Part shown: positions 1 to 7,930 of the stretch, one piece after another | How positions within the stretch are numbered: position 1 is the first letter of the stretch | Layout of the letters: every line of letters begins with the position of its first letter | NCBI GenBank assembly: GCA_019873655.1 | Contig: JAIOAU010000006.1 | Span: forward strand, 84,640 to 148,639 | Reading direction: 5' to 3' | Length of the DNA: 64,000 nucleotides | Source: Chloroflexota bacterium | GTDB taxonomy: Bacteria > Chloroflexota > Anaerolineae > Anaerolineales > Villigracilaceae | Notes under the pieces: generated by a model | Seen by the model: only the letters and a program-made list of their open reading frames with translations | Database searches by the model: none | What the model was told of the DNA's origin: nothing | Made by a program: the position numbers and the translations under genes

Positions 1-522
1 GATTTCGATCAACTGCGAGCGGGCGATGACGACCCGCCGGCGGGCCGCCAGGGCGCTCAAGGCCAGCAGGAGGGCGGCGGCGTTGTTGTTGACGACGACC
101 GCCGCCTCCGCGCCGGTCAGACGGGTGAGCAGGGCTTCGGCGTGAATCAGGCGCGAGCCGCGCCTGCCGCTTTCCAGGTCGAACTCCAGGGTCGAGTAGC
201 CGCGCCCGACGGCGTCCATGGCGGCGAGCGCCGCCGCCGAGAGGGGGGCGCGCCCGAGGTTGGTGTGCAGGATGACGCCGGTGGCGTTGATGACCGGCAG
301 GAGGCTGGGACGCGTCCAGGCGGCCAGCAGGTCGGAGGCCTGGGCGAGCAGGTGGGCGCGGTCGGGCAGGGGCGCGCCCTGGGCCGCGGCGGCGCGGGTC
401 TGCTGGAGGGCGGCGCGCACCGCCGCGACGGTCAGCGGGCGGCCGTAGCGGGCCGTCAGGTCGGCGGCCTGCGCCGTTTGCAAAAGTTGTTCGACGGAGG
501 GGAGAGCGCGCAGGTCAGTCAT
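1..522 (-). CDS. selA: L-seryl-tRNA(Sec) selenium transferase, N-terminal part
   Basis: The C-terminus runs off the window edge; 174 N-terminal codons are present out of about 460 usual for the family. SelA is a PLP enzyme that converts Ser-tRNA(Sec) to Sec-tRNA(Sec) using selenophosphate. The visible part has the SelA N-terminal helical domain (start MTDLRALPSVEQLL), the stretch NATGVILHTNLGRAPLS near residue 80, and the VVNNNAAALLLAL-to-SQLIEI segment at the window edge, all typical of SelA. The PLP lysine lies outside the window. The ATG at 520-522 overlaps the end of the upstream membrane-protein gene by 8 bp, so the two are probably co-transcribed. It implies a selenocysteine pathway in this organism. 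Identification is by reading the translation, not by a search. Confidence 0.9.
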   Translation of the reverse strand, partial: MTDLRALPSVEQLLQTAQAADLTARYGRPLTVAAVRAALQQTRAAAAQGAPLPDRAHLLAQASDLLAAWTRPSLLPVINATGVILHTNLGRAPLSAAALAAMDAVGRGYSTLEFDLESGRRGSRLIHAEALLTRLTGAEAAVVVNNNAAALLLALSALAARRRVVIARSQLIEI

Positions 523-961
523 CGGAGGGCGGTGGTTCGGGGGCAGGCGGCGTCTCCTCGGCGATGACCGGCGGGCGCCAGCGCGAGCGCTCGATCATGC
601 GGACGATGTATTCGACGGCGATCAACCCCAGCGCCCAGCCCAGGGCGATCCAGATGGTCACCACCCCGTTGATCTCCAGCCAGGCCAGGACTGCGCCGTA
701 CACGCCGAACCAGATGGCCTGGCGCAGGATGACGGCCGACTCGGCAGGCGGGTTGCTCGGAAAGCGCAGGTTCAAGAACCAGACCGCTGGCAGGGCGGTT
801 CCGGTCAGGGCGAGGGTCAGGAGGGCGAAGAAGAGCCAGCGCGCCCAGACGGTGGGCGTGAGCGTAAAAACGACCAGCGCCAGCCCGCCCCAGCCGAGAA
901 TCAAAAGCCCCAGCATGGAGGCCAGATACGGGCGAAAAGACGGGCGCGAAGTATCGTGCAT
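515..961 (-). CDS. small membrane protein of unknown function
   Basis: About 148 residues from the ATG at 959-961. An in-frame upstream ATG at 1009 would place the start before the promoter-like box, so I chose 961. Four hydrophobic segments are visible (around residues 14-32, 38-58, 78-95 and 100-120), followed by a basic stretch with RMIERSRWR and a proline-rich acidic tail. I do not recognise the family. It overlaps selA at its 3' end. A TATAAT box (ATTATA on the plus strand, 968-973) ends 6 nt before the ATG, leaving no room for a Shine-Dalgarno site, so the mRNA may be leaderless. Confidence 0.6.
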   Translation of the reverse strand: MHDTSRPSFRPYLASMLGLLILGWGGLALVVFTLTPTVWARWLFFALLTLALTGTALPAVWFLNLRFPSNPPAESAVILRQAIWFGVYGAVLAWLEINGVVTIWIALGWALGLIAVEYIVRMIERSRWRPPVIAEETPPAPEPPPSDD

Positions 962-967
962 GCGCAA

Positions 968-990
968 ATTATATCCCAGAGTAGGTATAA
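968..990. promoter_or_regulatory. divergent -10 boxes
   Basis: ATTATA at 968-973 reads TATAAT on the minus strand, just before the membrane-protein start at 961. A second TATAAT reads on the plus strand at about 986-991 and could drive the small gene starting at 1054. No strong -35 element is obvious for either. Confidence 0.4.
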
Positions 991-1053
991 TAAGTGGCAG
1001 GAAGCGCATCGAGGCCGGAAAGCGCGTGATTGAGATGTTCCCGAGGAGGCGGG

Positions 1054-1446
1054 ATGAGCATTGCCATTTACAATCAAACGAGTCTGGTCGGCGGCGTTCT
1101 GATCGAGAGCGAGACGGTTGGCTGGCTGTACCGCGGCGCGGAGCGAATCGGACGCATCGAGGTGGACTGGGGCGAGGAAGACCAGGAGCACGAGGCGACG
1201 GCCTTCGTCGCCGGCAACCCCTGCGCAGGGGTGACGGTCGAACGTTATGGCCGCAGCAGCGGGCGGATTCACCGCGGCCTGACCGATGTGGGGGAAGTCC
1301 GGCCGGAGGGGGCGGGAGCCTGCGGCGTCTATCGCGCCGGCCAGAAGGTGGGCCGCCTGGAAAGCCGCGCGGCCGGAATCAGCGTCAAACATCTGATGTT
1401 GTTCGGGGGCGCTGGCGCGGCGGTCTTGCTGGGCTTGTGTAATTGA
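1054..1446 (+). CDS. hypothetical protein with C-terminal hydrophobic segment
   Basis: 130 residues from the ATG at 1054, preceded by GAGGAGGCGG, a good ribosome binding site that favours this start over an in-frame ATG at 1030. The chain is rich in short beta-type stretches with two similar pieces (YRGAERIGRIE near residue 27 and YRAGQKVGRLE near 100), suggesting an internal repeat. It ends in a short hydrophobic Gly/Ala/Leu segment closing with GLCN, which may associate with the membrane. I do not recognise the family and no function is assigned. A clear terminator follows, so it looks monocistronic. Confidence 0.5.
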   Translation: MSIAIYNQTSLVGGVLIESETVGWLYRGAERIGRIEVDWGEEDQEHEATAFVAGNPCAGVTVERYGRSSGRIHRGLTDVGEVRPEGAGACGVYRAGQKVGRLESRAAGISVKHLMLFGGAGAAVLLGLCN

Positions 1447-1455
1447 TCGACCGAA

Positions 1456-1485
1456 GCCCGCGCCGTTTAGGGCGGGCGTTTTTTA
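1456..1485 (+). terminator. intrinsic terminator
   Basis: GCCCGC (1456-1461) pairs with GCGGGC (1472-1477) and is followed by a run of T. It ends the small gene at 1054-1446. Confidence 0.75.
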
Positions 1486-1531
1486 TGGTTTGGCGCTCAG
1501 GCGTTTGGAATCTCTGGAAAGGACATTTGCA

Positions 1532-3628
1532 ATGGATGCTTCTCTGCTCCCCTTTTTCGATCCCAAGGGCGTGGTAGTGGTCGGGGCCTCGACCAATCCG
1601 GTCAAGCCGGGCTACGGGGTGGCCCGCAACCTGGCCAATTCGGGCTATCGAGGGGCGATTCACTTCGTCAGCCAGAAGGAGGGCGAACTGTTCGGCCGTC
1701 CGATCTACACTTCGGTCGCGGCCGTCCCCGACCCGGTGGACCTGGCGGTCATCATCGTCCCGGCGCCGGCGGTCCCCCAGGCGCTGGAGGCCTGCGGGGC
1801 GCGCGGCATTCGGGCGGCGATCATCCTGGCGGGCGGATTCCGCGAGGTCGGCCCGGAGGGCGAGGCGCTGGAGGCCGAGGTGATGCGCATCGCCCGCGCC
1901 TACGGCATCCGCATCGTCGGCCCGAATTGCGTCGGCCTCACGGACGCCTATCTGCCGCTCGACACCAGTTTCCTGCCCGAACCGGCCCCGCCCAAGGGCA
2001 ACGTGGCCATCGTCTCGCAGTCGGGGGCGATGCTGCTGGTGATGATCGACTGGGCGCGCAGCGAGGGGCTGGGCTTCTCGCGCCTGATGAGCCTGGGCAA
2101 CAAAGCCGACGTGGTCGAGGCGGATGTGCTCGAGGCCGCCGCCGGCGGCGATCAGACCGCCGTCCTGGCGCTGTACATCGAGGCGCTGGTGGATGGGCCG
2201 CGCTTCATCGCCGAGGCGCGCAAGGCCGCCCGCCGCAAGCCGCTGGTCGGCCTGAAGGTGGGGCGCTACAGCGCCGGTCAGCGGGCGGCCGCCTCGCACA
2301 CCGGCGCGCTGGCCGGGTCGGACGCCGCCTACGCGGCCGCCTTCGACCGCGCCGGCATCCTGCGGGCCGAGACCAGCGAGGAACTCTTCGACTTGATCAT
2401 GGCCTTCTCGTATTGCCCGCTGCCGGCCGGGCGGCGGGTTGCCATCCTGACCAACGCCGGCGGGCCGGGGGTGATCGCCTCCGACGCCATCGAGGCCCAC
2501 GGCCTGGAACTGGCCAAACTTTCGGAGAAGACCGTCTCGGCCCTGAAGGAATTCCTGCCGCCGGCGGCCAATTTCTACAACCCGGTGGACATGCTCGGCG
2601 GTTCGCTGCCGCAGGATTACTCGCGCAGTCTGCAATTGCTGCTCGACGACCCCGGCGTGGACGCGGTGATGGTCATCCTGCCGGCCCCGCCGATGTGCAA
2701 GGCCGAGGACGTGGCCGACGCCATCATCCCGCTCATCAAGGCGACGAGCAAGCCGGTGGTGGTCAACCTGCTCGGTCAGATGCTGGTGACCGAGGCGTTG
2801 AACCGTTTCCGCCGCGCCCAGGTGGCGACCTATCCGTTTGGCGAGCGGGCGGCGCTGGCGCTGGCCGCGCTGGCCCGCCGGGCCGAATTCGAGCGCGCCC
2901 CCGACCTGCCGCTGCCCGAACCGCCCGGCATCGACCGCCAGGCGGCGGCCCGCGCCCTGGAGGCGGCCGTCCCCGGAACCTGGCTGGACCCCGATTCCGC
3001 CGACCGTCTGCTGGCCGCCTACGGCATCCCGACCGCGGCCGTCAAACTGGCGCGCAGCCCCGAAGAGGCGGCGGCGCTGGCGGCGCGCCTGGGCTTGCCG
3101 GTGGCTGTCAAGGTGGCCTCGGCAGACATTCCCCACAAGTCCGATGTCGGCGGCGTGATTCTGGGCGTGGAGACGAGCGAGGCCGCGGCCGAGGCCTTCC
3201 GAACGGTCGTCGCGCGCGCCCGGGCGGCGATGCCGTCGGCGCGCATCGAGGGCGCTCACATTCAGCGCATGCTGCCGCCCGGTCAGGAGGTGATCGTCGG
3301 CGCGGCGCGCGACCCGGTCTTCGGGCCGCTGATGATGTTCGGCTCCGGCGGCGTGGAGGTGGAGGGGCTGAAAGACGTGGCCTTCGACCTGGCGCCGCTG
3401 GCCGAGGCGCACGCCGAGCGGATGCTGGCCCGCACCTGGGCCGGGCGCAAACTGGCCGGATTCCGCTCCATCCCGCCGGCCGACGCCGCGGCGGTCAAGG
3501 ATGTGCTCATCCGCCTGGCGCGCCTGGCGCACGATTTTCCGCAAATCAGCGAGATCGAGATCAACCCCCTGCGCGTCCTGGCCCCCGGATCGGGCGCGGC
3601 GGCGGTGGATGTGCGCGTCAAACTGTGA
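1532..3628 (+). CDS. ADP-forming acyl-CoA (acetate-CoA) synthetase, fused alpha-beta
   Basis: 698 residues from the ATG at 1532 (a GTG/ATG extension to 1490 is less likely; CTGGAAAGGA precedes 1532). The family makes acetate or other acids from acyl-CoA with ATP formation by substrate-level phosphorylation. Order of domains: CoA-binding Rossmann domain (residues 1-130, with VVVGASTNPVKPGYG), succinyl-CoA-ligase-like domains with the phospho-histidine motif SHTGALAGSD near residue 255, a linker, then the ATP-grasp beta part (AVKVASADIPHKSDVGGV near residue 530). The fused architecture and length match bacterial and archaeal Acd-type enzymes. It suggests fermentative energy conservation. Substrate cannot be read from sequence; a protein acetyltransferase of the Pat type is less likely because no GNAT domain is seen. 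Confidence 0.88.
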   Translation: MDASLLPFFDPKGVVVVGASTNPVKPGYGVARNLANSGYRGAIHFVSQKEGELFGRPIYTSVAAVPDPVDLAVIIVPAPAVPQALEACGARGIRAAIILAGGFREVGPEGEALEAEVMRIARAYGIRIVGPNCVGLTDAYLPLDTSFLPEPAPPKGNVAIVSQSGAMLLVMIDWARSEGLGFSRLMSLGNKADVVEADVLEAAAGGDQTAVLALYIEALVDGPRFIAEARKAARRKPLVGLKVGRYSAGQRAAASHTGALAGSDAAYAAAFDRAGILRAETSEELFDLIMAFSYCPLPAGRRVAILTNAGGPGVIASDAIEAHGLELAKLSEKTVSALKEFLPPAANFYNPVDMLGGSLPQDYSRSLQLLLDDPGVDAVMVILPAPPMCKAEDVADAIIPLIKATSKPVVVNLLGQMLVTEALNRFRRAQVATYPFGERAALALAALARRAEFERAPDLPLPEPPGIDRQAAARALEAAVPGTWLDPDSADRLLAAYGIPTAAVKLARSPEEAAALAARLGLPVAVKVASADIPHKSDVGGVILGVETSEAAAEAFRTVVARARAAMPSARIEGAHIQRMLPPGQEVIVGAARDPVFGPLMMFGSGGVEVEGLKDVAFDLAPLAEAHAERMLARTWAGRKLAGFRSIPPADAAAVKDVLIRLARLAHDFPQISEIEINPLRVLAPGSGAAAVDVRVKL

Positions 3629-3639
3629 ACGCGCCAGGC

Positions 3640-3668
3640 TGGACAGATTCTCGGCCCTCATGTAAAAT
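3640..3668 (+). promoter_or_regulatory. rpsT promoter
   Basis: TGGACA (3640-3645), 17-nt spacer, TAAAAT (3663-3668). It lies just after the acyl-CoA synthetase stop and about 40 nt before rpsT. Confidence 0.65.
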
Positions 3669-3707
3669 TGAGCGCCGTGCAATTGCTCATTCATTTGGAG
3701 GAAGTAA

Positions 3708-4154
3708 GTGGCTAATATCAAGTCTCAAATCAAACGCAACCGTCAGAACGAGAAGCGCCGCCTGCGCAACCGCGTCTTCCGCGGCGAGGCGCGGACGGCG
3801 ATCAAGAAGGCGCGCGTCGCCATTCAGACCGGCGACCCGGAGGCTTCGAAAGCGGCGGTTTTGCTCGCCATTCGCAAACTGGATCGGGCGGCCCAGCATG
3901 GAGTCCTGCATCGCAACAACGTCGCCCGCCGCAAGAGCCGCCTGATGAAGGCGCTGGCAAGCATGGAGGTCAAGGAAGTCGCCGCGCCGGCCGCCGAGGT
4001 CCAGCCGGAAGCGGCAGAAGCGCCGAAGGCCAAACGGGCGGCCGCGTCCAAGCCGAAGGCGAAAGAGGAAGCCGTCGAGGAACCCAAGGCCAAGAAACCG
4101 GCCTCGGCCGAGAAGAAGACAGCCGCCAAAAAGACGAGCGCCAAAGAGTCCTGA
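3708..4154 (+). CDS. rpsT: 30S ribosomal protein S20 with long basic tail
   Basis: Start is GTG at 3708, preceded by GGAGGAAG. The first about 87 residues are a normal S20 ([18 protein letters not shown] and the helical core through [16 protein letters not shown]). S20 binds 16S rRNA during 30S assembly. The protein then continues for about 60 more residues of Ala/Lys/Glu/Pro repeats (for example [16 protein letters not shown] and [14 protein letters not shown]), making it about 148 residues against 85-90 usual. The tail keeps the same codon style as the core and ends at a clear stop followed by a terminator, so it is not a read-through artefact. Its role is unknown; it may bind rRNA or DNA. 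Confidence 0.93.
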   Translation: MANIKSQIKRNRQNEKRRLRNRVFRGEARTAIKKARVAIQTGDPEASKAAVLLAIRKLDRAAQHGVLHRNNVARRKSRLMKALASMEVKEVAAPAAEVQPEAAEAPKAKRAAASKPKAKEEAVEEPKAKKPASAEKKTAAKKTSAKES

Positions 4155-4178
4155 CGTTCGCGGCTTGCAAAAATCCTG

Positions 4179-4214
4179 AGCGGGAGCGCCCGAAACGACG
4201 GGGCTCCCGCTTTT
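4179..4214 (+). terminator. rpsT terminator
   Basis: AGCGGGAGC (4179-4187) pairs with GCTCCCGCT (4203-4211), followed by TTTT. Confidence 0.75.
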
Positions 4215-4223
4215 GCGCAATGT

Positions 4224-4229
4224 TATAAT
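4224..4229 (+). promoter_or_regulatory. argS -10 box
   Basis: A perfect TATAAT 19 nt before the argS start. The matching -35 position falls inside the rpsT terminator stem and is weak. Confidence 0.5.
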
Positions 4230-4248
4230 CGGCCCGCGCAGGTGAACG

Positions 4249-6069
4249 ATGTTCCAGGAAATCCAACAGGCAGTCGAGACCACGTTAAGAGCGTTTTGCC
4301 AGGCGGAGGGGATTCCTTTCGTCGCGCCGCAATGGAAGCCGATTCCGTTTGCCGGCGAGTGGGGCGTTTCGACCTCCTTCTTCCAGATGGCGGCCGAGGA
4401 GGCCCGCGCCGGCCGCGGGACGGGCAAGCCGGTCCCCGTCCGGGCGCAGGAACTGGCCGAGCGGATGAGGAACCAGTTGCGAGGTCTGGAAGGCGTCAAC
4501 CGCGTTGAGTCGGTCAAGGGCTATCTGAACATCTACTTCGAGACCGGCGCGTACGCCCGCCGCGTGGTCGAGACCGTGCTGGCGCAAGGCGCGGACTTCG
4601 GACGCGGCGCGCCCAAAGGCGAGCGCGTCATGGTCGAGTATGCCCAGCCCAACACCCACCACTCCTTCCACATCGGCCATTACCGCAACACCATCCTGGG
4701 CGAGGTGCTGGCGCGCCTGCTGGAGTTCGCCGGTTACGAGACCATCCGCGCCTCCTACCCCGGCGACATCGGCCTGGGCGTCATCACCGTGCTGTGGATG
4801 TACGACAAGTTCTACAAGGGGCAGGAGCCGCAGGAAGTCCACGCCCGTGGCCAGTGGCTGTTGAAACTGTACGTTGAGGCCACCGCCCTGCTGGAGAAGA
4901 AGGAAAACGAGACCCCCGAAGAGACGGCGCGGCGCGAGCAGTACGAAGCCGAACGCCGCGAGATGTACCGCCGCTGGGACGCCGGCGACCCCTACGTGCG
5001 CGACCTCTGGCTCCGGACGCGTGAGTGGAGCCTGGAAGAACTGCGCGACATTCTGCGCCGCATGGATGTCAAGATTGACGTCTGGTTCTTCGAGAGCGAG
5101 GTGGACGAACCGGCCAAAGCCATCGTCGAGGAACTCGTCCAGCGCGGCATCGCCGACGACGAGCGTCCGCAGGGCGGGGCGGTCATCGTCCGCATTGACG
5201 AGAAACTCGGCCTGAAGCAGGAAAAATACCGCACCAACGTCATCCTGCGCTCGGACGGGACGACCCTCTACCTGACCAAAGACCTGGCGCTGGCGAAAAT
5301 CAAGTTCGAGAAATACGGCGTGGATCGCTCGATTTATGTGGTGGACGTGCGCCAGTCGCTGCATTTACAGCAGACCTTTGCGATCCTGCGGCTGATGGGC
5401 TTCCCGCAGGCCGAGAAGTGTTACCACCTCGGCTACGGCTTCGTCAGTTTGCCGGAGGGAGCCATGTCGGCGCGGCGCGGACGGGTGGTGCTGTTCATGG
5501 ATGTCCTCGAGGAGGCCGTCCGCCGCGTCCTGGCGGTCGAATCGGAAAAGTCGCCGGAGATGAACGAGGCCGAGCGCCGCCGCGTCGCCGAACAGATTGG
5601 GCTGGGCGCGCTGGCCTATTCCATGCTGGCCGTGGACAACAACCGCGACATCGTCTTCGACATGGACGCCGCCCTTTCCTTCGAGGGGCATACCGGCCCG
5701 TACATTCAGAACGCGCATGTGCGGGCGAGTTCGATTCTGAAGAAGTCGAAGGTCGAGGGTCAAAAGTCGGATTTGGGACTTTCGACCTTTGATTATGAAT
5801 TGACCAGGCACGAAATCGAACTCATCGAGCAGCTCTCGCGCTTTCCGCAGGCAGTGGAGCAGGCCGCCAACGAGTACCGCCCGCTGGTCATGGCCGCCTA
5901 CGCCTACGATTTGGCGAACGCCTTTCACTCGTTCTATCACGCCGTGCCGGTGATTCAGGCCGGGCAGGAAAACGTCCGCGCTGCCCGCCTGGCGCTGGTG
6001 GCGGCGGCGAAACAAGTCCTTGCCAATGCCCTGCGCTTGCTGTCCATCGAAGCGCCGGAAGTGATGTAA
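4249..6069 (+). CDS. argS: arginyl-tRNA synthetase
   Basis: 606 residues. A class I synthetase that charges tRNA(Arg). Visible features in order: N-terminal Add-1 domain, HIGH motif at residues 141-144 (FHIGHYRN), the Rossmann core, the degenerate KMSKS loop MSARRG at about 406-411 (as is common in ArgS), and the C-terminal DALR anticodon-binding helices (ANEYRPLVMAAYAYDLANAFHSFYH). Residues about 498-516, between the core and the DALR domain, come from a palindromic repeat (see the separate entry at 5742-5796) and look like an in-frame insertion at a loop. The rest of the gene is intact, so the enzyme should be functional. Confidence 0.95.
   Translation: MFQEIQQAVETTLRAFCQAEGIPFVAPQWKPIPFAGEWGVSTSFFQMAAEEARAGRGTGKPVPVRAQELAERMRNQLRGLEGVNRVESVKGYLNIYFETGAYARRVVETVLAQGADFGRGAPKGERVMVEYAQPNTHHSFHIGHYRNTILGEVLARLLEFAGYETIRASYPGDIGLGVITVLWMYDKFYKGQEPQEVHARGQWLLKLYVEATALLEKKENETPEETARREQYEAERREMYRRWDAGDPYVRDLWLRTREWSLEELRDILRRMDVKIDVWFFESEVDEPAKAIVEELVQRGIADDERPQGGAVIVRIDEKLGLKQEKYRTNVILRSDGTTLYLTKDLALAKIKFEKYGVDRSIYVVDVRQSLHLQQTFAILRLMGFPQAEKCYHLGYGFVSLPEGAMSARRGRVVLFMDVLEEAVRRVLAVESEKSPEMNEAERRRVAEQIGLGALAYSMLAVDNNRDIVFDMDAALSFEGHTGPYIQNAHVRASSILKKSKVEGQKSDLGLSTFDYELTRHEIELIEQLSRFPQAVEQAANEYRPLVMAAYAYDLANAFHSFYHAVPVIQAGQENVRAARLALVAAAKQVLANALRLLSIEAPEVM
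5742..5796 (+). repeat. palindromic repeat inside argS
   Basis: The words GTCGAAGGTCGA and GGTCAAAAGTC are mirrored downstream by GACTTTCGACCTTTGA, giving an imperfect palindrome. It is translated in frame as part of ArgS (residues about 498-516). The local sequence is less GC-rich than the flanks. Confidence 0.6.
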
Positions 6070-6085
6070 AAGCGTGTCAAGCGCT

Positions 6086-6180
6086 CCCGTGTCAAGTGTC
6101 AAACCATTCTTGTACGTGACACTGGAACACATGGCACGTGGCACCTGGCACATGGCACGTGGCACCGACACACGTGACAC
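6086..6180 (+). repeat. short-word repeat in the argS to cDPGS-like gap
   Basis: GTGTCAAGTGTCAA near 6090-6105, then five consecutive 7-mers TGGCACN at about 6132-6166, then GACACACGTGACAC. The region also has inverted-repeat potential (GTGTCA/TGACAC). It sits in the leader of the next gene. Confidence 0.6.
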
Positions 6181-6203
6181 AGAACAACTCATAAGGAGAC
6201 CCT

Positions 6204-7523
6204 ATGCCAATCCGTACTCTTATCATGGGCGCCGCCGGGCGCGACTTTCACAACTTCAACGTTGCCTTCCGCGACAACCCCGATTATGAGGTAGTGGCCT
6301 TCACCGCGACCCAAATCCCCGACATCGAAGGCCGCGTCTATCCCGCCGCGCTGGCCGGGAAACGTTACCCCAAGGGCATCCCGATTTACGCCGAGAGCGA
6401 CCTGCTCAAACTCATCAAAGAGTTGAAAGTGGACCAGGTTGTCTTCGCCTATTCGGACGTGCCGCACGAATACGTCATGCACAAGGCCTCGATGGTGCTG
6501 GCCGCCGGCGCCGACTTCCGCCTGATGGGCAAGAACGCCACCCAGGTCAAATCGAGCAAGCCGGTCGTCTCGGTCTGCGCGGTGCGCACCGGTTCGGGCA
6601 AGAGCCAGACCACCCGCCGCGTCTCGCTCATCCTGCGCCAGATGGGCTTCAAAGTGGCCGCCATCCGCCACCCGATGCCCTACGGCGACCTGGTCAAGCA
6701 GGAAGTCCAGCGCTTCGCTGACTACGCCGACCTCGACAAGCACGAATGCACCATCGAGGAACGCGAGGAATACGAACCGCACCTCGACAACGGCGTCATC
6801 GTCTACGCCGGCGTGGACTACGAGAAGATTCTGCGCCAGGCCGAGCAGGAAGTGGACATCATCCTGTGGGACGGCGGCAACAACGACTTCCCGTTCTACG
6901 TCTCGGACCTGAAGATTGTCGTCGCCGACCCGCACCGCCCCGGCCACGAATCCACCTACCACCCCGGCGAGACCAACGCCCGCGACGCGGACGTCATCGT
7001 CATCAACAAGGTGGACACCGCCGACCCGCAGGCCGTCATCAAGGTCCGCGAGAACCTGCGCGCCCTGAACCCGACCGCGACCGTCATCGAGGCCGCCTCC
7101 CCGCTCTTCGTGGATAACCCCTCCGCCATCCAGGGCAAGCGCGTCCTGGTGGTCGAGGACGGCCCAACGCTGACCCACGGCGAGATGGCCTACGGCGCGG
7201 GCTATGTGGCCGCCCAGCGCTTCGGGGCGAAGGAAATCGTGGACCCGCGCCCGTTCGCGGTCAAATCCATCGCCGAGACCTACAAGAAATACCCCAAGAC
7301 TGGCCCCATCCTGCCCGCCATGGGCTACGGCCGCCAGCAGATGAAAGACCTGGAAGCCACCATCAAGAAGGCCGACGTGGACATGGTCATCGTCGGCACG
7401 CCGATCGACCTGACGCGCGTCATCAAACTGGACAAGCCCTACCAGCGCGTCCGCTACGAACTGCAGGAAATCGGCCAGCCCACGCTGGAGGACATTTTGA
7501 AGAAGAAGTTTGGAAAGAAATAG
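6204..7523 (+). CDS. cyclic 2,3-diphosphoglycerate synthetase-like P-loop protein
   Basis: 439 residues from the ATG at 6204, with AAGGAGACC just upstream. N-terminal Rossmann-like domain (MGAAGRDFHNFNV), then a P-loop domain with RTGSGKSQTTRR near residue 132, WDGGNND near 220 and the base-recognition-like VINKVDTAD near 268. This is the layout of the predicted-GTPase/cDPG synthetase family (COG2403 type). The characterised archaeal member joins the phosphates of 2,3-bisphosphoglycerate using ATP to make the thermo- and osmoprotectant cDPG. Whether the bacterial homologues make cDPG is not established; a different nucleotide-dependent role is possible. It is followed by two hairpins, so it appears monocistronic. 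Confidence 0.75.
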   Translation: MPIRTLIMGAAGRDFHNFNVAFRDNPDYEVVAFTATQIPDIEGRVYPAALAGKRYPKGIPIYAESDLLKLIKELKVDQVVFAYSDVPHEYVMHKASMVLAAGADFRLMGKNATQVKSSKPVVSVCAVRTGSGKSQTTRRVSLILRQMGFKVAAIRHPMPYGDLVKQEVQRFADYADLDKHECTIEEREEYEPHLDNGVIVYAGVDYEKILRQAEQEVDIILWDGGNNDFPFYVSDLKIVVADPHRPGHESTYHPGETNARDADVIVINKVDTADPQAVIKVRENLRALNPTATVIEAASPLFVDNPSAIQGKRVLVVEDGPTLTHGEMAYGAGYVAAQRFGAKEIVDPRPFAVKSIAETYKKYPKTGPILPAMGYGRQQMKDLEATIKKADVDMVIVGTPIDLTRVIKLDKPYQRVRYELQEIGQPTLEDILKKKFGKK

Positions 7524-7534
7524 CACTGAATGAA

Positions 7535-7608
7535 GTGACGGTTACCTGCCAGGTGACCGTCACATTGCCAAGGAGTCGGGTGATGGATTGGCCCGACTCT
7601 TTTATTTT
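7535..7608 (+). terminator. tandem hairpins ending the cDPGS-like gene
   Basis: First hairpin 7535-7563 (GTGACGGT.ACCT against AGGT.ACCGTCAC) without T-run. Second hairpin GAGTCGGG (7573-7580) with CCCGACTC (7592-7599) followed by a T-rich run, a typical intrinsic terminator. Confidence 0.75.
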
Positions 7609-7623
7609 CTGAAAGAAAATATA

Positions 7624-7670
7624 AAGTAAGACATTTCTATATTGACTTACTTATTACTGAATAGTATACT
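7624..7670 (+). promoter_or_regulatory. toxin-antitoxin promoter with operator-like inverted repeat
   Basis: TTGACT (7642-7647), 17-nt spacer, TATACT (7665-7670): a near-consensus sigma70 promoter in an AT-rich island. An inverted repeat AAGTAAG (7624-7630) and CTTACTT (7646-7652) overlaps the -35 element and is a candidate site for antitoxin autorepression. Confidence 0.65.
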
Positions 7671-7699
7671 TATGATTGAGTTTAGGAAGGAGTGTTTGC

Positions 7700-7930
7700 A
7701 TGGAGACGGTTGTTACTTCCAAAGGACAGGTGGTCATCCCGTCGCAAATCCGGCGCAAATTGGGCGTGAAGGAGGGAACTTATCTCCAGGTTGATGTGGA
7801 TGAAACGGCCAAGAAAATCATCCTGACCCCCATCACGCGGGAGTATATCCATTCCCTGCGCGGCAAATATAAAGGCAGAGGGTTGATGAAAGCCTTGATG
7901 GCTGAGAAGCAGCGAGAGAAGGAACGGTAA
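7700..7930 (+). CDS. AbrB/MazE-type antitoxin
   Basis: 76 residues from the ATG at 7700 (GGAAGGAG lies upstream). The first about 50 residues form a SpoVT-AbrB swapped-hairpin DNA-binding domain (TVVTSKGQVVIPSQIRRKLGV). The basic tail (KYKGRGLMKALMAEKQREKER) probably wraps and inhibits the toxin. The stop codon is followed at once by the toxin ATG, the usual antitoxin-first order. Such antitoxins bind their own promoter, and the inverted repeat at 7624-7652 is the likely operator. Confidence 0.85.
   Translation: METVVTSKGQVVIPSQIRRKLGVKEGTYLQVDVDETAKKIILTPITREYIHSLRGKYKGRGLMKALMAEKQREKER

Noticed and set aside
1385..3721. Long antisense frame opposite the acyl-CoA synthetase gene, and similar long antisense frames opposite argS, rpoC, gyrA and lysS
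   Set aside because: High-GC codon bias opens antisense frames; the sense genes have clear motifs and the antisense products are low-complexity Arg/Gly/His.
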